Assembly (NCBI RefSeq): GCF_036850765.1
Contig: NC_089494.1
Span: 55,321,809-55,385,808 of the forward strand
Direction: 5' to 3'
Length of the DNA stretch: 64,000 nucleotides
From: Saccopteryx bilineata
Taxonomy: Eukaryota > Chordata > Mammalia > Chiroptera > Emballonuridae
The notes beneath the pieces are model-generated. The model ran no database searches. It worked only from the letters and a program-made list of their open reading frames with translations, and had not been told where the DNA came from. Below, one piece after another: positions 1 through 10,069 of the stretch (position 1 is the stretch's first letter; each line of letters opens with the position of its first letter). The position numbers and the translations under genes are program-made.

Positions 1-42
1 GTTTTATAATTCACAATTTTTATTCATTGCTGGCATACAGAA

Positions 43-420
43 TGTAGTTTTCTAGGGCTGCCCTAGGAGAGTTGTACAGACTGGGTGGCTTAAGAAACAA
101 AAATCAAAAATTCTAGGGCTGGAAGTATGAGATCAAGGCATTGCAGAGTTGGTTTCTTCTGAGGCCTCTCTCCTTTGCTTATAGATGGTTGGCTTTTTAC
201 TATGTCTCACATGGCCTCCCCTCTATGTGTCTCTCTGTCTTATAAGGACTAATTTTCTTATAAGGACTCTAGTCATATTGGGTTAGGACTCACCTAATCA
301 CTTCATTTGACTTAATTACCTCTTTAAAGACTCCATCTTCAAATACGGTCACATTCTGAGCTATTGAGGGTTAAGACTTCAGCATATTAATCTGAAGTGG
401 GGAATAGAATTCAATCCACA
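43..420 (-). mobile_element. MaLR-type (MLT1/MST-like) solo LTR
   Basis: Read on the minus strand this resembles an ancient ERVL-MaLR LTR. Recognisable landmarks on the plus strand are the 'gactgggtggcttaa' motif near 80, 'tctgaggcctctctcctttg' near 159, 'aattacctctttaaagactc' near 315 and 'cacattctgag' near 350. The edges are set by TG near 43 and CA at 420. The copy is clearly diverged and no target duplication is visible. The family assignment rests on remembered consensus features, so the subfamily is uncertain. Confidence 0.7.
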
Positions 421-1021
421 ATTCCTTCAACACAGGAATTCATTAATCAACCTCAGATGAAGTGAGTTTGCTAATTTTCTAACTCTATTCTGCTTTCTAG
501 TGACTTTCTGCTTAGCTTTCTCAGCCACTTACTCTGAGAAGCTTAATAGCAGGGCACATGCCCAGAGGGGAAAACCACTAAGAACTGGTATGGTAGCTCT
601 GTGCATCCCATCTCATCTGGCTCTCTAATCACATGGCCCTGACCATTCTCACATTTGTCTCTCTGGTCTTGTGAAATTGTGCTCTGCTGGAGTCTCTACC
701 TTTTCACCATGCCTTTCTGCCTGAATTCAGAGTCCCTGAATCAGATCCAAAATATGCAAATGCTTCTGTGAAGAAGTGACTCACAGAATATTGGTTCACT
801 TTTCTGTGGCTCTCCTTCCTCTGCGATTTTAGTTTTTCAGTCTTGGTTGCCTCGGTAGCCCTGTGCTATCACAAATATGTATATCTATAGACAGATAAGT
901 CTGGATATTCTGGTAATTTTTAGTATATGTATTGTCTGCCCTAAGCTAGTCTTTTCCAGCTTAAAATAGAAGTCTTTCATGAGTAAATCCATTAGCTCTG
1001 AAATTTTCCACCATTAAAAAC
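421..1021. other. Unique AT-rich DNA, no feature recognised
   Basis: No repeat, exon-like frame or RNA gene is recognisable here. The right edge is the target site of LINE-1 copy 1. Confidence 0.5.
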
Positions 1022-1030
1022 AGCAATTCT
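1022..1030. repeat. 5' target-site duplication of LINE-1 copy 1
   Basis: The 9-mer agcaattct occurs here and again at 6208-6216, directly after the A-rich tail of the element. With one mismatch the match extends leftward into an A run (aaaaacagcaattct against aaaaatagcaattct). Confidence 0.75.
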
Positions 1031-1439
1031 GGTGGATGACGTCAGAATAATGGTGTGATAGGAAGCAATACCGATAAATCTCCCCCAAAACTCAACAAGA
1101 TATTCAACCAGAAACAGAAAAACCCATCCTTAGAGCCTCCAGATGTTTCGCAATACACCCGAAGGTATGGTCAAGCGAAAAATTGGCTAAATATATAATC
1201 AAACCCCAAAGGAAATAGGGAGTAAGAAATGCTCCGCCTTCCTCACTAACCTAAATAGGGTTGCTTTCACTGGGAACTGAGAGTATAGAAACTAAGGAGG
1301 ACAAAGAGGGTGAATAGATCCAGGCCATGGCACAAACGGCTGAACTAGGCTAGGGCACGGAGATCCAAGCCGAGGAAAAACTGTGCCTGTGGCAACCCAG
1401 GCAATACAAGCTAACACTCACACCAAACCCAGACAAAGA

Positions 1440-2075
1440 CAAGTGGGGCAGCTATTTTCCCCGATCTCCTGGTCGGCACGTGCAGATAGTGGGCGAGAGA
1501 TTCCTTCAAAATCCCCGGGAGTGGGCACTCGTGTTACCCCACAGAGAGTCAGAGTCAGAGGCCTTTGTGTAGGCTGAAAGCAGAATCTCTGGGCCACCCC
1601 AGCACCCTGAAAAATCCTCGCACGGGGAGGGAGTGAGAGCCAATTCCAATGCTGGAACTTTTCCGTGTGGGCGGGGGTTGCACTCAGAGGGTGAGGCGGC
1701 TGGCCTGATATCCTGGTCTGTGCGTGCAGATAGTGAGCGAGAGATTCCTCCGAGTGCCTCGGCAGTGTGTGCCCATGTTATCCCACAGAGAGGCAGAGTC
1801 GGGGGCCTTTGTGTGGGCCAAAAGCGGAATCTCAGGCCACCCCAGCACCCTGAAAAAGCCGCGCACAGGGAGTGAGTGAGAGCCAATTCCAACACTGGAA
1901 CTTTTCTGTGCGGGTGGGGGTTTCACTCAGAGGGTTAGACTGCCGGTCTGATATCCTGTTCTGCGCACCGATAGTGAGCGAGAGGTTCCTCCAAGTGCCC
2001 CGGGAGTGGGTGCCCGCCCGTGTTACCAGACAGAGTGGCAGAGCCAGAGGTTTTTGAGTGGGCGGAAACCCCGCC
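1440..2075 (+). repeat. Tandem monomers, about 243 bp, in the L1 5'UTR
   Basis: Three head-to-tail copies are visible. The landmark 'gatctcctggtc / gatatcctggtc / gatatcctgttc' followed by 'agatagtgagcgagag' begins at 1463, 1707 and 1950, giving periods of 244 and 243 bp. Other landmarks recur in each unit: 'ttccaatgctggaactttt' and 'ttccaacactggaactttt', 'caccccagcaccctgaaaaa', and 'actcagagggt'. The third copy is partial. Monomeric promoters are known for some mammalian L1 lineages such as mouse, so a promoter role is an inference by analogy. Confidence 0.85.
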
Positions 2076-2479
2076 TGATTATGCTACCAGCTCTGACTGA
2101 CTGATCCTTACCCAGAGCCCTGTGCTGAGTGGGAATAGAGTGGGGAATTGCCAGCTCTTTGAACCTCTTACTATCCAGGCAGAGGCAGCAGCAACCCCAT
2201 AGATAGATTATCAGGCTACTAATTGAGGAAGGAAAGACTAGGAGAGAGGCTCCAGGAACACGGACTCTCTCACTGTCGGAGCCTATAAATGCTAATGAGC
2301 CTCGACTGCCAACGAGACTGAAGCACAATACATGACATAGCCATAGAGACTTATCAATTGTAAACCTCTACCTGAGCATGCCAAAGGGGTAGAACCCGGG
2401 GTACAGAGTCACTGACCAGGAAGAGGGAGAGAAAAGAAAAAGCAAGAAAAGAACCTCTCAAAATCAAGAATAATCCGCA

Positions 2480-3200
2480 GGCTATAACCTATCCCATTTT
2501 ATTATATTTGTTCATTTGTTTCTCTTATCTTCACTCTTGATTTTTTTTTCCTCCTCCAATTTGGTCGTTTAACTCTCTGCCGGTCTTACTCTTTCCTCTC
2601 CTTGAACTCCCCTACCCATAAGTGTTACATCTCCCATTATCTTTTTTTTCCTCTTCCTTTTTCTCTAGGAGGGTTGCACTCCAAAACCCTTAACTCTCTC
2701 TCTCTCTCTCCTCTTTTTTTTTCTTCTTTAGTGGTTCCCTCTTTTTTTTCCTCTCTCTCTTTCTTTTCTCCATCTATATTAGTTTCTTTTTTTCTCCTTT
2801 ACGTCTCCTCTCATTCAAACCTCAATAACGAACAAATTATCTTATCTGGGACTCAAACTTATATTTGTGGCATTTTGGGGGGTTTTTACTTCACCTTTTT
2901 AACTCACTAGCAGTGCTCTCATCCCTGGCTCTCCATTTTATCTAGTTCTTGTACCACTAAATAAAATAATAATTTTTTAATTTGTCCCCCCATTTTCTTG
3001 TTTCCCTCTTATTCCTCTCATCATAACTCTTAGTAACAAACACCTAAAAGCAAATCATTTTATTCTTGACCCAAACTTTTTCCTATTTGCTTTTTGTGGG
3101 TCCATACCCCCTTTTTTTTGTCCCTTTATTACTTCTCCCCAATTCAGGCCCTCCATTACAGGCATTGTTTGTTCTATTTAGTACAATATAATTCACAGTT
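2480..3200 (+). repeat. Long pyrimidine-rich stretch of the L1 5'UTR
   Basis: The stretch is dominated by T and C, with runs such as tctctctctctctc near 2697 and many T tracts. It lies between the monomer array and ORF1. A short purine block (ggggagaggagaggagagg) follows near 3224. Together with the monomers it makes the 5'UTR about 2.36 kb long. Confidence 0.7.
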
Positions 3201-3390
3201 CACCACAAGATTTTCTCAAGAAAGAGGGGAGAGGAGAGGAGAGGAAAAAAGGAGGGGGCGGGAATAATTTCCTTTTTTTAAATTTTAATTGAATTTTATT
3301 TTTCTTTATTTAATTATTTTTTTAAAAAAATAACTTTTATTTTTTATTTTTTAACTTTTGTTCTTTATTAAATCTCAAAACCACCCTCAG

Positions 3391-4416
3391 ATGCCATTAA
3401 GAAAGAGAAAATCAAATATCATGGATACAAAAGAAAGAGAGGTAACACAGATAGGTGAGGAAAAATCTATGGAGAAAAAATTTAATATATTGGAAACCTT
3501 GGAGTTAAACAACAGAGAATTTAAAATAGAAATCCTAAAAATACTCAAAGATATACAAGAAAACACAGAAAGGCAATTTAGGGAGCTCAGAAAACAACTC
3601 AATGAACACAAAGAATATATTTCCAAGAAAATTGAAACTATAAAAACAAATCAAACAGAGATGAAAAACTCAATTCACAAGCTGAAAAATGAGGTAACAA
3701 GCTTAGCTAATAGAACAGGCCAGATAGAAGGTAGGATTAGTGAAATAGAAGACAAGCAACTTGAGGCACAACAGAGAGAAGAAGAAAGAGACTCGAAAAT
3801 TTAAAAAAATGAGATAGCCCTACAGGAATTATCTGACTCCATCAAAAAGAATAACATAGGAATAATAGTTATATCAGAGGGAGAAAAGAGAGAAAATGGA
3901 ATGGAGAACATACTCAAACAAATAATAGATGAGAACTTCCCAAGCCTGTGGAAAGAACTAAAGCCTCAAATTCAAGAAGCAAACAGAACTCCGAGTTTTC
4001 TTAACCCCAACAAACCTACTCCGAGGCACATCATAATGAAATTGGCACAAACCAATGGCAAAGAAAAAATTGTCAAGGCAGCCAGGGAAAAGAAGAATAC
4101 AACATATAAAGGAAGACCCATTAGATTATCATCCCATTTCTCAACAGAAACTCTACAAGCTAGAAGAGAGTGGACCTCAATATTTAAAGTCCTGAAAGAG
4201 AGGAACTTTCAGCCATGAATACTATCTCCATCAAAGCTATCCTTCAAATATGAAGGAGAAATAAAAACATTCTCAGATACAGAAAAGATGAGGGAATTTA
4301 TCATCAGAAAACCCCCACTCCAGGAATTACTAAAGGGGGTTCTCCAATCAGATACAAAGAACAAAAAAAAACAAAACACAAAGCCACAAGTAAAAGCTCC
4401 AAGAAGAACACAATAA
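3391..4416 (+). pseudogene. L1 ORF1 (RNA-binding chaperone), broken
   Basis: The product would be the L1 ORF1 protein, a trimeric nucleic-acid-binding protein that coats L1 RNA in the cytoplasm. The start at 3391 (MPLRKRKSN...) is the first ATG after the pyrimidine stretch. Residues 1-135 are rich in Lys, Glu and Gln with heptad-like spacing, as in the coiled coil. After an in-frame stop at 3802-3804 the same frame continues with an RRM-like piece containing ISEGEKRENGMENILKQII. The C-terminal domain follows with IIMKLAQTNGKEKIVKAARE and the hallmark LQARREW. A second stop lies at 4216-4218 and the frame ends at 4416. The reading frame is otherwise kept, so only point stops are needed to explain its death. 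The product family is certain. Confidence 0.9.
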
Positions 4417-4716
4417 AACCAAATTAAAACTGTGACAACAAAAAGAAAGAGGGGGAGAGGATGGAGATTAACAGTAGCAAAGGACAATGGAGTGCAAAAG
4501 TACTCACAAAATAGTGCACTACAATGAACAGGGTAGAAACCCTTTTCATTACTTAAAGGTAACCACCATTGAAAAAACCACCACAGAAGCACATGATTTA
4601 AAAAAGATAGCAACAGAGGAAAGATATATGGAATACAACCAAATAAAAACAAAAGATAGAAAAACGGAAGAGAAGGATCAAACAAGACACAAAACTAACA
4701 GAAAGCAATCTATAAA

Positions 4717-6055
4717 ATGGCAATAGGAAACTCACAAGTGTCAATAATTACACTAAATGTAAACGGATTAAACTCATCAATAAAAAGGCACAGAGTAGCA
4801 TAATGGATTAAAAAAGAAAATCCAACTGTATGCTGCCTACAAGAAACTCATCTAAGTAACAAGGATAAAGACAAAATCAAAGTGAAAGGCTGGAAAACAA
4901 TACTCCAAGCAAATAACATCCAAAAAAAAAAAGCAGGCGTGGCAATACTCATATCTGATAATGCTGACTACAAGACAGCAAAAGTACTCAGAGACAAAAA
5001 TGGCCATTTCATAATGGCTAAAGGGACACTGAATCAAGAAGACATAACAATTCTTAATATATGTGCACCAAACCAAGGAGCACCAAAATATATAAGACAG
5101 CTACTTATTGACCTTAAAACAAAAACTGGCAAAAATACAATCATACTTGGAGTCCTCAATACACCACTGATGGCTCTAGATCGGTCATCCAAACAGAGAA
5201 TCAACAAAGATATAGTGGCCTTAAACAAAACACTAGAGCACCTGGATATGATAGACATCTACAGGACATTTCATCCCAAAGTGACTGAGTATACATTTTT
5301 CTCCACTGTACATGGATCATTCTCAAGAATTGACCATATGTTGGGCCACAAAAACAACATCAGCAAATTCAGAAAAATCGAAGGATTACCAAGCATATTT
5401 TCTGATCATAAAGTCTTGAAACTAGAATTCAACTGCAAAAAAGAAAAAAAATCCCACAAAAATGTGGAAACTAAACATACTTTTAAAAAATGAATGGGTC
5501 AAATAAGAAATAAGTGCAGAGATCAAAAGATATATACAGACAAATGAAAATGACAATACAACATATCATAATCTATGGGATGCAGCAAAAGCATTGATAA
5601 GAAGGAAGTTCATATCACTTCAGGTATATATGAACAAACAAGAGAGAGCCCAAGTGAACCACTTAACTTCACACCTTAAGGAACTAGAAAAATAAGAACA
5701 AAGACAACCCAAAACCAGCTGAAGAAAGGAGATAATAAAAATCAGAGCAGAAATAAATGAAATAGAGAACAGAAAAACTATAGAAAAAATTAATAGAACA
5801 AGGAGCTGGTTCTTTGAAAAGATCAACAAAATTGACAAACCCTTGGCAAGACTTACCAAGGAAAAAAGAGAAAGAACTCATATAAACAAAATCCAAAATG
5901 AAAGAGGAGAAATCACCACAGACACTGTAGATATACAAAGAATTATTGTAGAATACTATGAAAAATTTTATGCCATTAAATTCAACAACCTAGAAGAAAT
6001 GGATAAATTCCTAGAACAATACAACCTTCCTAGACTGAGTCAAGCACAAAGATAA
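4717..6055 (+). pseudogene. L1 ORF2 N-terminal part: endonuclease domain, broken
   Basis: This is the start of the L1 ORF2 polyprotein, covering the apurinic-like endonuclease that nicks target DNA. Visible motifs are ITLNVNGLNS near the N-terminus (metal-binding Asn), CCLQETHL (catalytic Glu), RIDHMLGHK and FSDHK (the terminal Asp-His pair). The usual GDFNTP motif reads GVLNTP here, so the catalytic Asp is lost. An in-frame stop sits at 4801-4803, another stop at 5491-5493 is followed by a frameshift, and the frame resumes to about 6055 ([18 protein letters not shown]). The reverse transcriptase that should follow is absent because of the internal deletion. The family assignment is secure and the fragment is non-functional. 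Confidence 0.9.
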
Positions 6056-6207
6056 CTAGATAGAAGGTGACAGAGGACAATCTGACTTTGGGTGATGGGT
6101 ATGCAACATAATTAAACAACAAGATAACCTGGATATGTTATCTTTGAATATATGTATTCTGATTTATTGATGTCACCCCATTAAAAAATAAAATTATTAA
6201 AAAAAAT

Positions 6208-6216
6208 AGCAATTCT
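6208..6216. repeat. 3' target-site duplication of LINE-1 copy 1
   Basis: agcaattct, identical to 1022-1030, directly follows the A-rich tail. Confidence 0.75.
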
Positions 6217-6272
6217 CAACCTACAAACATCAACTTTCCAATGTAAATTGGATATGAAACTAAGATAAGCTA

Positions 6273-6518
6273 CAGTGGTACCTTGAGATACAAATTTAAT
6301 TCATTCTGTAACCCAGCTTATAAGTCAGTCAACTCATATATCAAACTTTCGATACTGGACACATGCGCCAACGCACCAACTAGCGGCAGCTTCCTGAATC
6401 ACGACATATATCTTGGAATTTTGCTTGGATCTCGAACAAAAATACGAACCCAGTCGCAGCTCGTACAGTATCTTAAAAAATTCTTATGTTGGTCTTTTCA
6501 TAACTCAAGGTACGACTG
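6273..6518. mobile_element. Short TA-flanked inverted-repeat DNA transposon
   Basis: The left end reads cagtggtaccttgag and the right end ctcaaggtacgactg. The reverse complement of the right end (cagtcgtaccttgag) matches the left end at 14 of 15 positions. TA dinucleotides flank both ends (6271-6272 and 6519-6520), the target preference of the Tc1/mariner/pogo superfamily. At 246 bp it has no coding capacity, so it is a non-autonomous element. Its AT-rich core shows no direct repeats. The superfamily is inferred from TA plus the inverted repeats; the family name is unknown to me. Confidence 0.8.
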
Positions 6519-6639
6519 TACTTAATTGCCAAGTTAAATGTCAATTCAACTATATTATACTTAAGAAATTTACTTGAGAGCACCATTATAAAACATATGA
6601 ACATTTTAAAAAGGAACTCAAAGTTCCTGAAGATTTTTT

Positions 6640-6990
6640 TAAATTTTATTTTATTTTTGTATTTTTCCAAAGTTAGAAGCTGGGATGCTGTCAGACCCTG
6701 CATACCCACCAGGGGGTGATGCTCTGCCCATCTGCGGTGCTGTTCCATTGCAGCCAGAGCTATTCTAGCACCTGAGGCAGAGGCCATGGAGCCTTCCTCA
6801 GTGCCTGGCCCAACTTCGCTTCAATGGAGCCTTAGCTGCAAGAGGGGAAGAGAGAGAGATAGAGAGGAAGGAGAAGGGGAAGTGTGGAAAAGCAGATGGG
6901 TGCTTCTCCCCTGTGACCTGACTGGGAATTGAACTTGGGACTTCCACACGCCGGGCCGATGCTCTACTGCTGAGCCAACCAGCCAGGGCC
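6640..6990 (-). mobile_element. SINE family A
   Basis: On the minus strand it begins with a tRNA-like head (gccctggctggttggctcag, box A, then box B near 6930), followed by a C/T-rich linker and the conserved body (gctccattgaagcgaag..., ccctggtgggtatgc). It ends in an A-rich tail, seen as T-rich sequence near 6640-6665. RNA polymerase III transcription is known for such tRNA-derived SINEs. The copy is moderately diverged. Its flanks show no clean duplication. Confidence 0.85.
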
Positions 6991-7751
6991 CTTCAGGATT
7001 TTTAAACCAATGAACTAATTCAGGTTTTAATACATACACTAAATAAAAAAGGAAGCAGAAAAATATTTGTTTTTCTGCAAATAGAAAAATGTTTAAACTG
7101 CAATTAAACAATTTTTCTTGATAATATCTAGCTATAAATGCTATAAAGTTTTATAGCAGAATATTTACTATATCCTGCAATTTAGTTATAAATATCAACC
7201 CTATTATCATTATATATCAGGGCTAAAAAAAACCCTCTGCATATTATTACTAAAATAGTTTTTGCAATTTTATGTTTAACATAATCTTTGTTTCAGTAAT
7301 ACAAAATACCAATTTTGTTTACTTATTAGAAGTCACCAATTTTACTTTAGTTGTCATGTTTACATTGATTAATGACCATTATTAACACAATTTAATTTAT
7401 GGATCATTTAGGAAACTAATTTTTCATGTATCATTTAGGACCTTGACCAGACATGTTGCATAATTCTGAGATTATCTAGTTAGATTTATATTGGTAAATT
7501 ACCACACAAGAATATTATTTTTCTCTAAGGTATGGTCTATCTACTTTAAGAATACAAGTTCTTTTTAATGGTTTTCTTCTAAAAAGTGGTTTTTGTTTTC
7601 TTACTCTACATTCATTCTACTTAAGTTGCTTCAGTTTGCTATTGTTTTAAAGATGTGAGAAGTCAGAAAACAGAAGAATTTTCTAAAGATTTAACAATAA
7701 TAATTTATAAGGTATCAAAAATTACTGCTTATATTAGGGTTGATTAAGCAT
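6991..7751. other. Unique AT-rich DNA
   Basis: Nothing recognisable is present. The stretch is AT-rich with no long frame. Confidence 0.5.
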
Positions 7752-7985
7752 TCAAATTATGGGATTAGAATGCCTGCATTTGAATCTTGGTTCTCTGATT
7801 TATTAGATGTCTCACTTGTGTGAGTTATTGTACTTAACTTTTCTGTCTCAGCCACCTAATCTATGAAATGGAGATATAAATGTTACCCAATTTTACTCAA
7901 GAGGTTGCTTGAGTTAGTACATTCTTGGCACTTAGCACAGTGACTAGTACATATGAAATACTAAATAAATATTGGCAACTATTAT
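7752..7985 (+). mobile_element. MIR SINE (ancient)
   Basis: It resembles the mammal-wide MIR in plus orientation: 'cctgcatttgaatcttggttctctgatttattag', then 'tctatgaaatggagata', then 'gcacttagcacagtgactagtacat' and 'ctaaataaatattggcaact'. It is heavily diverged. Confidence 0.7.
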
Positions 7986-8360
7986 TTTAGCACAACTGAA
8001 ATTAAAATAAGATGAGATAATCTGGGAAGTAGATTAATTCTTAAATGGGAAGATTAGAATTTAGGAGCTGGATATAGAATTGCATTCATTTATTTTGATT
8101 TGAAGAGAATTTGAATATTTGCATTTCATAGTCAGTTTACTAAGCTATTATATTTTCAGCAACCTTTTCTGTGTTCTCTTCTATTTTTCTCCTTTCCTCT
8201 TCTGTCATGTGCCATTAAACATTCTTGTTTTTTGTCATCTTCGAACTCTTTTTTTCCACTTACTTTCTGTTTACTAACAATCCTAATAGCCTTCATATTA
8301 AAATTAAACCAAACAAATAAAAGTGATATTCCTAGTATCATCTTAGTCAATATTATTAGT

Positions 8361-8485
8361 CTTTTTATTTATTTATTTTATTATTATTTTTTTTTTTGAC
8401 CACTAAACATTTAGAAAATGTTGCCTACATTGGCTGGTTCCTCTCTCTCTCACTCTCACATTCATTCACACACACATGTGTATAT
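8361..8485. repeat. T-rich and (CT)n/(CA)n low-complexity tracts
   Basis: tttatttatttta and a T10 run occur near 8365-8397, then ctctctctctcactctcaca and cacacacatgtg near 8443-8480. No other content was recognised in 7986-8640. Confidence 0.6.
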
Positions 8486-8639
8486 GTACTAAGCAAGTTA
8501 AAAATGTTAATACAGAAAAGCAGAAAGTATGCAATTTTGCTCAGTGGCATGAATTAAAACATTGATAGTGCTCTATCAAAACAAGTATGTGTATTACAAA
8601 GTAGGATGTACTAGTTAATGTGAAAATTTTAAGATAAAT

Positions 8640-9010
8640 TGAAGGGTTTAAAAATTGAATTTGATAAATAAACAAACAAAACAGAAACAGACTCTTAGAC
8701 ACAGAGAACAGATTCCTTGCCAGAGGGGTCGGCGTTTGGGGAGCTTCGTGATAAAGGTGAAGAGATTAAGAAGTGCAAATTGGAAGTTACAAAGTAGTCA
8801 CAGGGACGTAAACTACAGCATTAGGAATGTAGTCTAGTCAATAATGTAATAACTATGTATGGTGCCAGGTGGGTAATTGAAATATCAGGGGGATCACTTT
8901 GTAAAGTATATGATTGTCTATCCACTATGCTATACACCTGAAATGAATACAAAATAATATTGAATATAAACTGTAATTTAAAAATAAAATTAAAAATTTT
9001 AAATTTTAAA
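8640..9010 (+). mobile_element. Old LINE-1 (L1MA/L1MB-like) 3' end
   Basis: It resembles the 3'UTR of older mammalian L1s: 'acagagaacagattccttgccagagggg' , 'ctatacacctgaaatgaata' and a terminal run rich in A and T. It is diverged, with no coding content. Confidence 0.6.
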
Positions 9011-9256
9011 TTGGTCATTTAATTTTTCTCTTCAGACCTCTAGAGGCATATAATATCTGGTCCTCCCAGATTTAGTAGATGCTACTCTTGAAACTTGGAT
9101 GGAGGGGATGACTCCTAATTTCTCTACTGTAAAATTCTATATTATATCTTTTTATAATAATTTCATGCAATGATGATTTGAACTGGAATTGTTTATTTCT
9201 TGAGGAATTAAAAAATAGTGATTTAGTTATTTGTTCTGTAAAGAGTAAGGTCTCCA

Positions 9257-9610
9257 GCCTGACCAGGCAGTGGTGCAGTGGAGAGGGCATCGGCCTGAGA
9301 TGCAGAAGACCCAGGTTCGAAACCCCAAGGTCACCAGTTTGAGCACAGGCTCATCAGCTTGAGTATGGGGCCACTGGCTTGAGTGTGGGATCATGGAAAT
9401 GACTCCATGACTGCTGGGTTGAGCCTAAGGTCACTGGCTTGAGCAAAGGATCACTTGCTCTGCTGTAGCCAACCTCTGCCCCAGATCAGGGCACACATGA
9501 GAATGCAATCAATGACCTGGGGTGCTGCAATGAAGAATTGATACTTCTCATCTCTCTCCCTTCTTGTCTGTCCCTATCTGTCCCCCTTTCTGTCTCTCTT
9601 ACAAAAAAAA
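9257..9610 (+). mobile_element. SINE family B
   Basis: The tRNA-like head begins gcctgaccaggcagtggtgc and box B is near 9311 (ggttcgaaacc). The body carries three or more 'ggtcaccagtttgag / cactggcttgag' repeats of about 20-30 bp, typical of this SINE. It ends in a CT-rich stretch and A8. Flanks (gtaaggtctcca against gtaacatctctaca) could be an eroded duplication. Confidence 0.85.
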
Positions 9611-9629
9611 GTAACATCTCTACATTGAT

Positions 9630-9900
9630 TTTTGTCATTTAACAATATGTCTAGGAGATCCTCATTTATTTTCTATAGCTGCATAATATTTCATTGTGAG
9701 AATGTGTCATAGTTTATTAAATGAGTTCTTTATTGAAAATCATATCAAGTTTTTGCTATTATAATGTCAAGAGTAAATAACTGAGCATAAGTCATTTAAA
9801 TTTTTTTATAATTATTTTTGAGACAGATTCCTAGAAATGATATTCCAGGGTTAAAGGATAAATGCATATTTCAGAAGACAAAAATTAGTCTTCTTACACT
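9630..9900 (-). mobile_element. Ancient LINE-1 fragment
   Basis: The plus strand reads like the antisense of an L1M 3' part: 'gctgcataatatttcattgtgag', 'ttttgctattataatgtcaa', 'gattcctagaaatgatattccagggttaaaggata'. It is strongly diverged. Confidence 0.5.
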
Positions 9901-10069
9901 TTACATCCTTGCTTATAATTATATTATCCCTATAATTATAATATTATGACAATATCAATAATATTGACTGCTTAGCAAAATAACATGATCACATTTCCTT
10001 TGTTGTACTTTATTTTTTCTGAAATTAATAATGCCTCTTCAATATTTTTCATTATATTGTTTTCTATAA

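Larger units (their letters stand above)
1031..6207 (+). mobile_element. LINE-1 copy 1, complete 5' end, internally deleted
   Basis: This is an L1 retrotransposon bounded by a short target duplication. It has a 5'UTR (1031-3390), ORF1 remains (3391-4416), the first part of ORF2 (4717 to about 6055), then a direct jump into the 3'UTR and an A-rich tail. The 3'UTR block from about 6055 (gatagaaggtgacagagg, gggtgatgggtatgca, atgtcaccccatt) matches the 3' ends of the L1 tails at 42110-42250 and 33647-33894, so it is genuine L1 3' end. The reverse transcriptase, the cysteine-rich C-terminus and roughly 3 kb of ORF2 are missing. The 5' end is present, so the loss is internal and not the usual 5' truncation. 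The copy cannot be autonomous. Confidence 0.9.

Noticed and set aside
1440..2075. CRISPR-like or satellite array
   Set aside because: The repeats are ~243 bp, adjoining and diverged with no spacers, and they sit within an L1 5'UTR in a mammalian genome.
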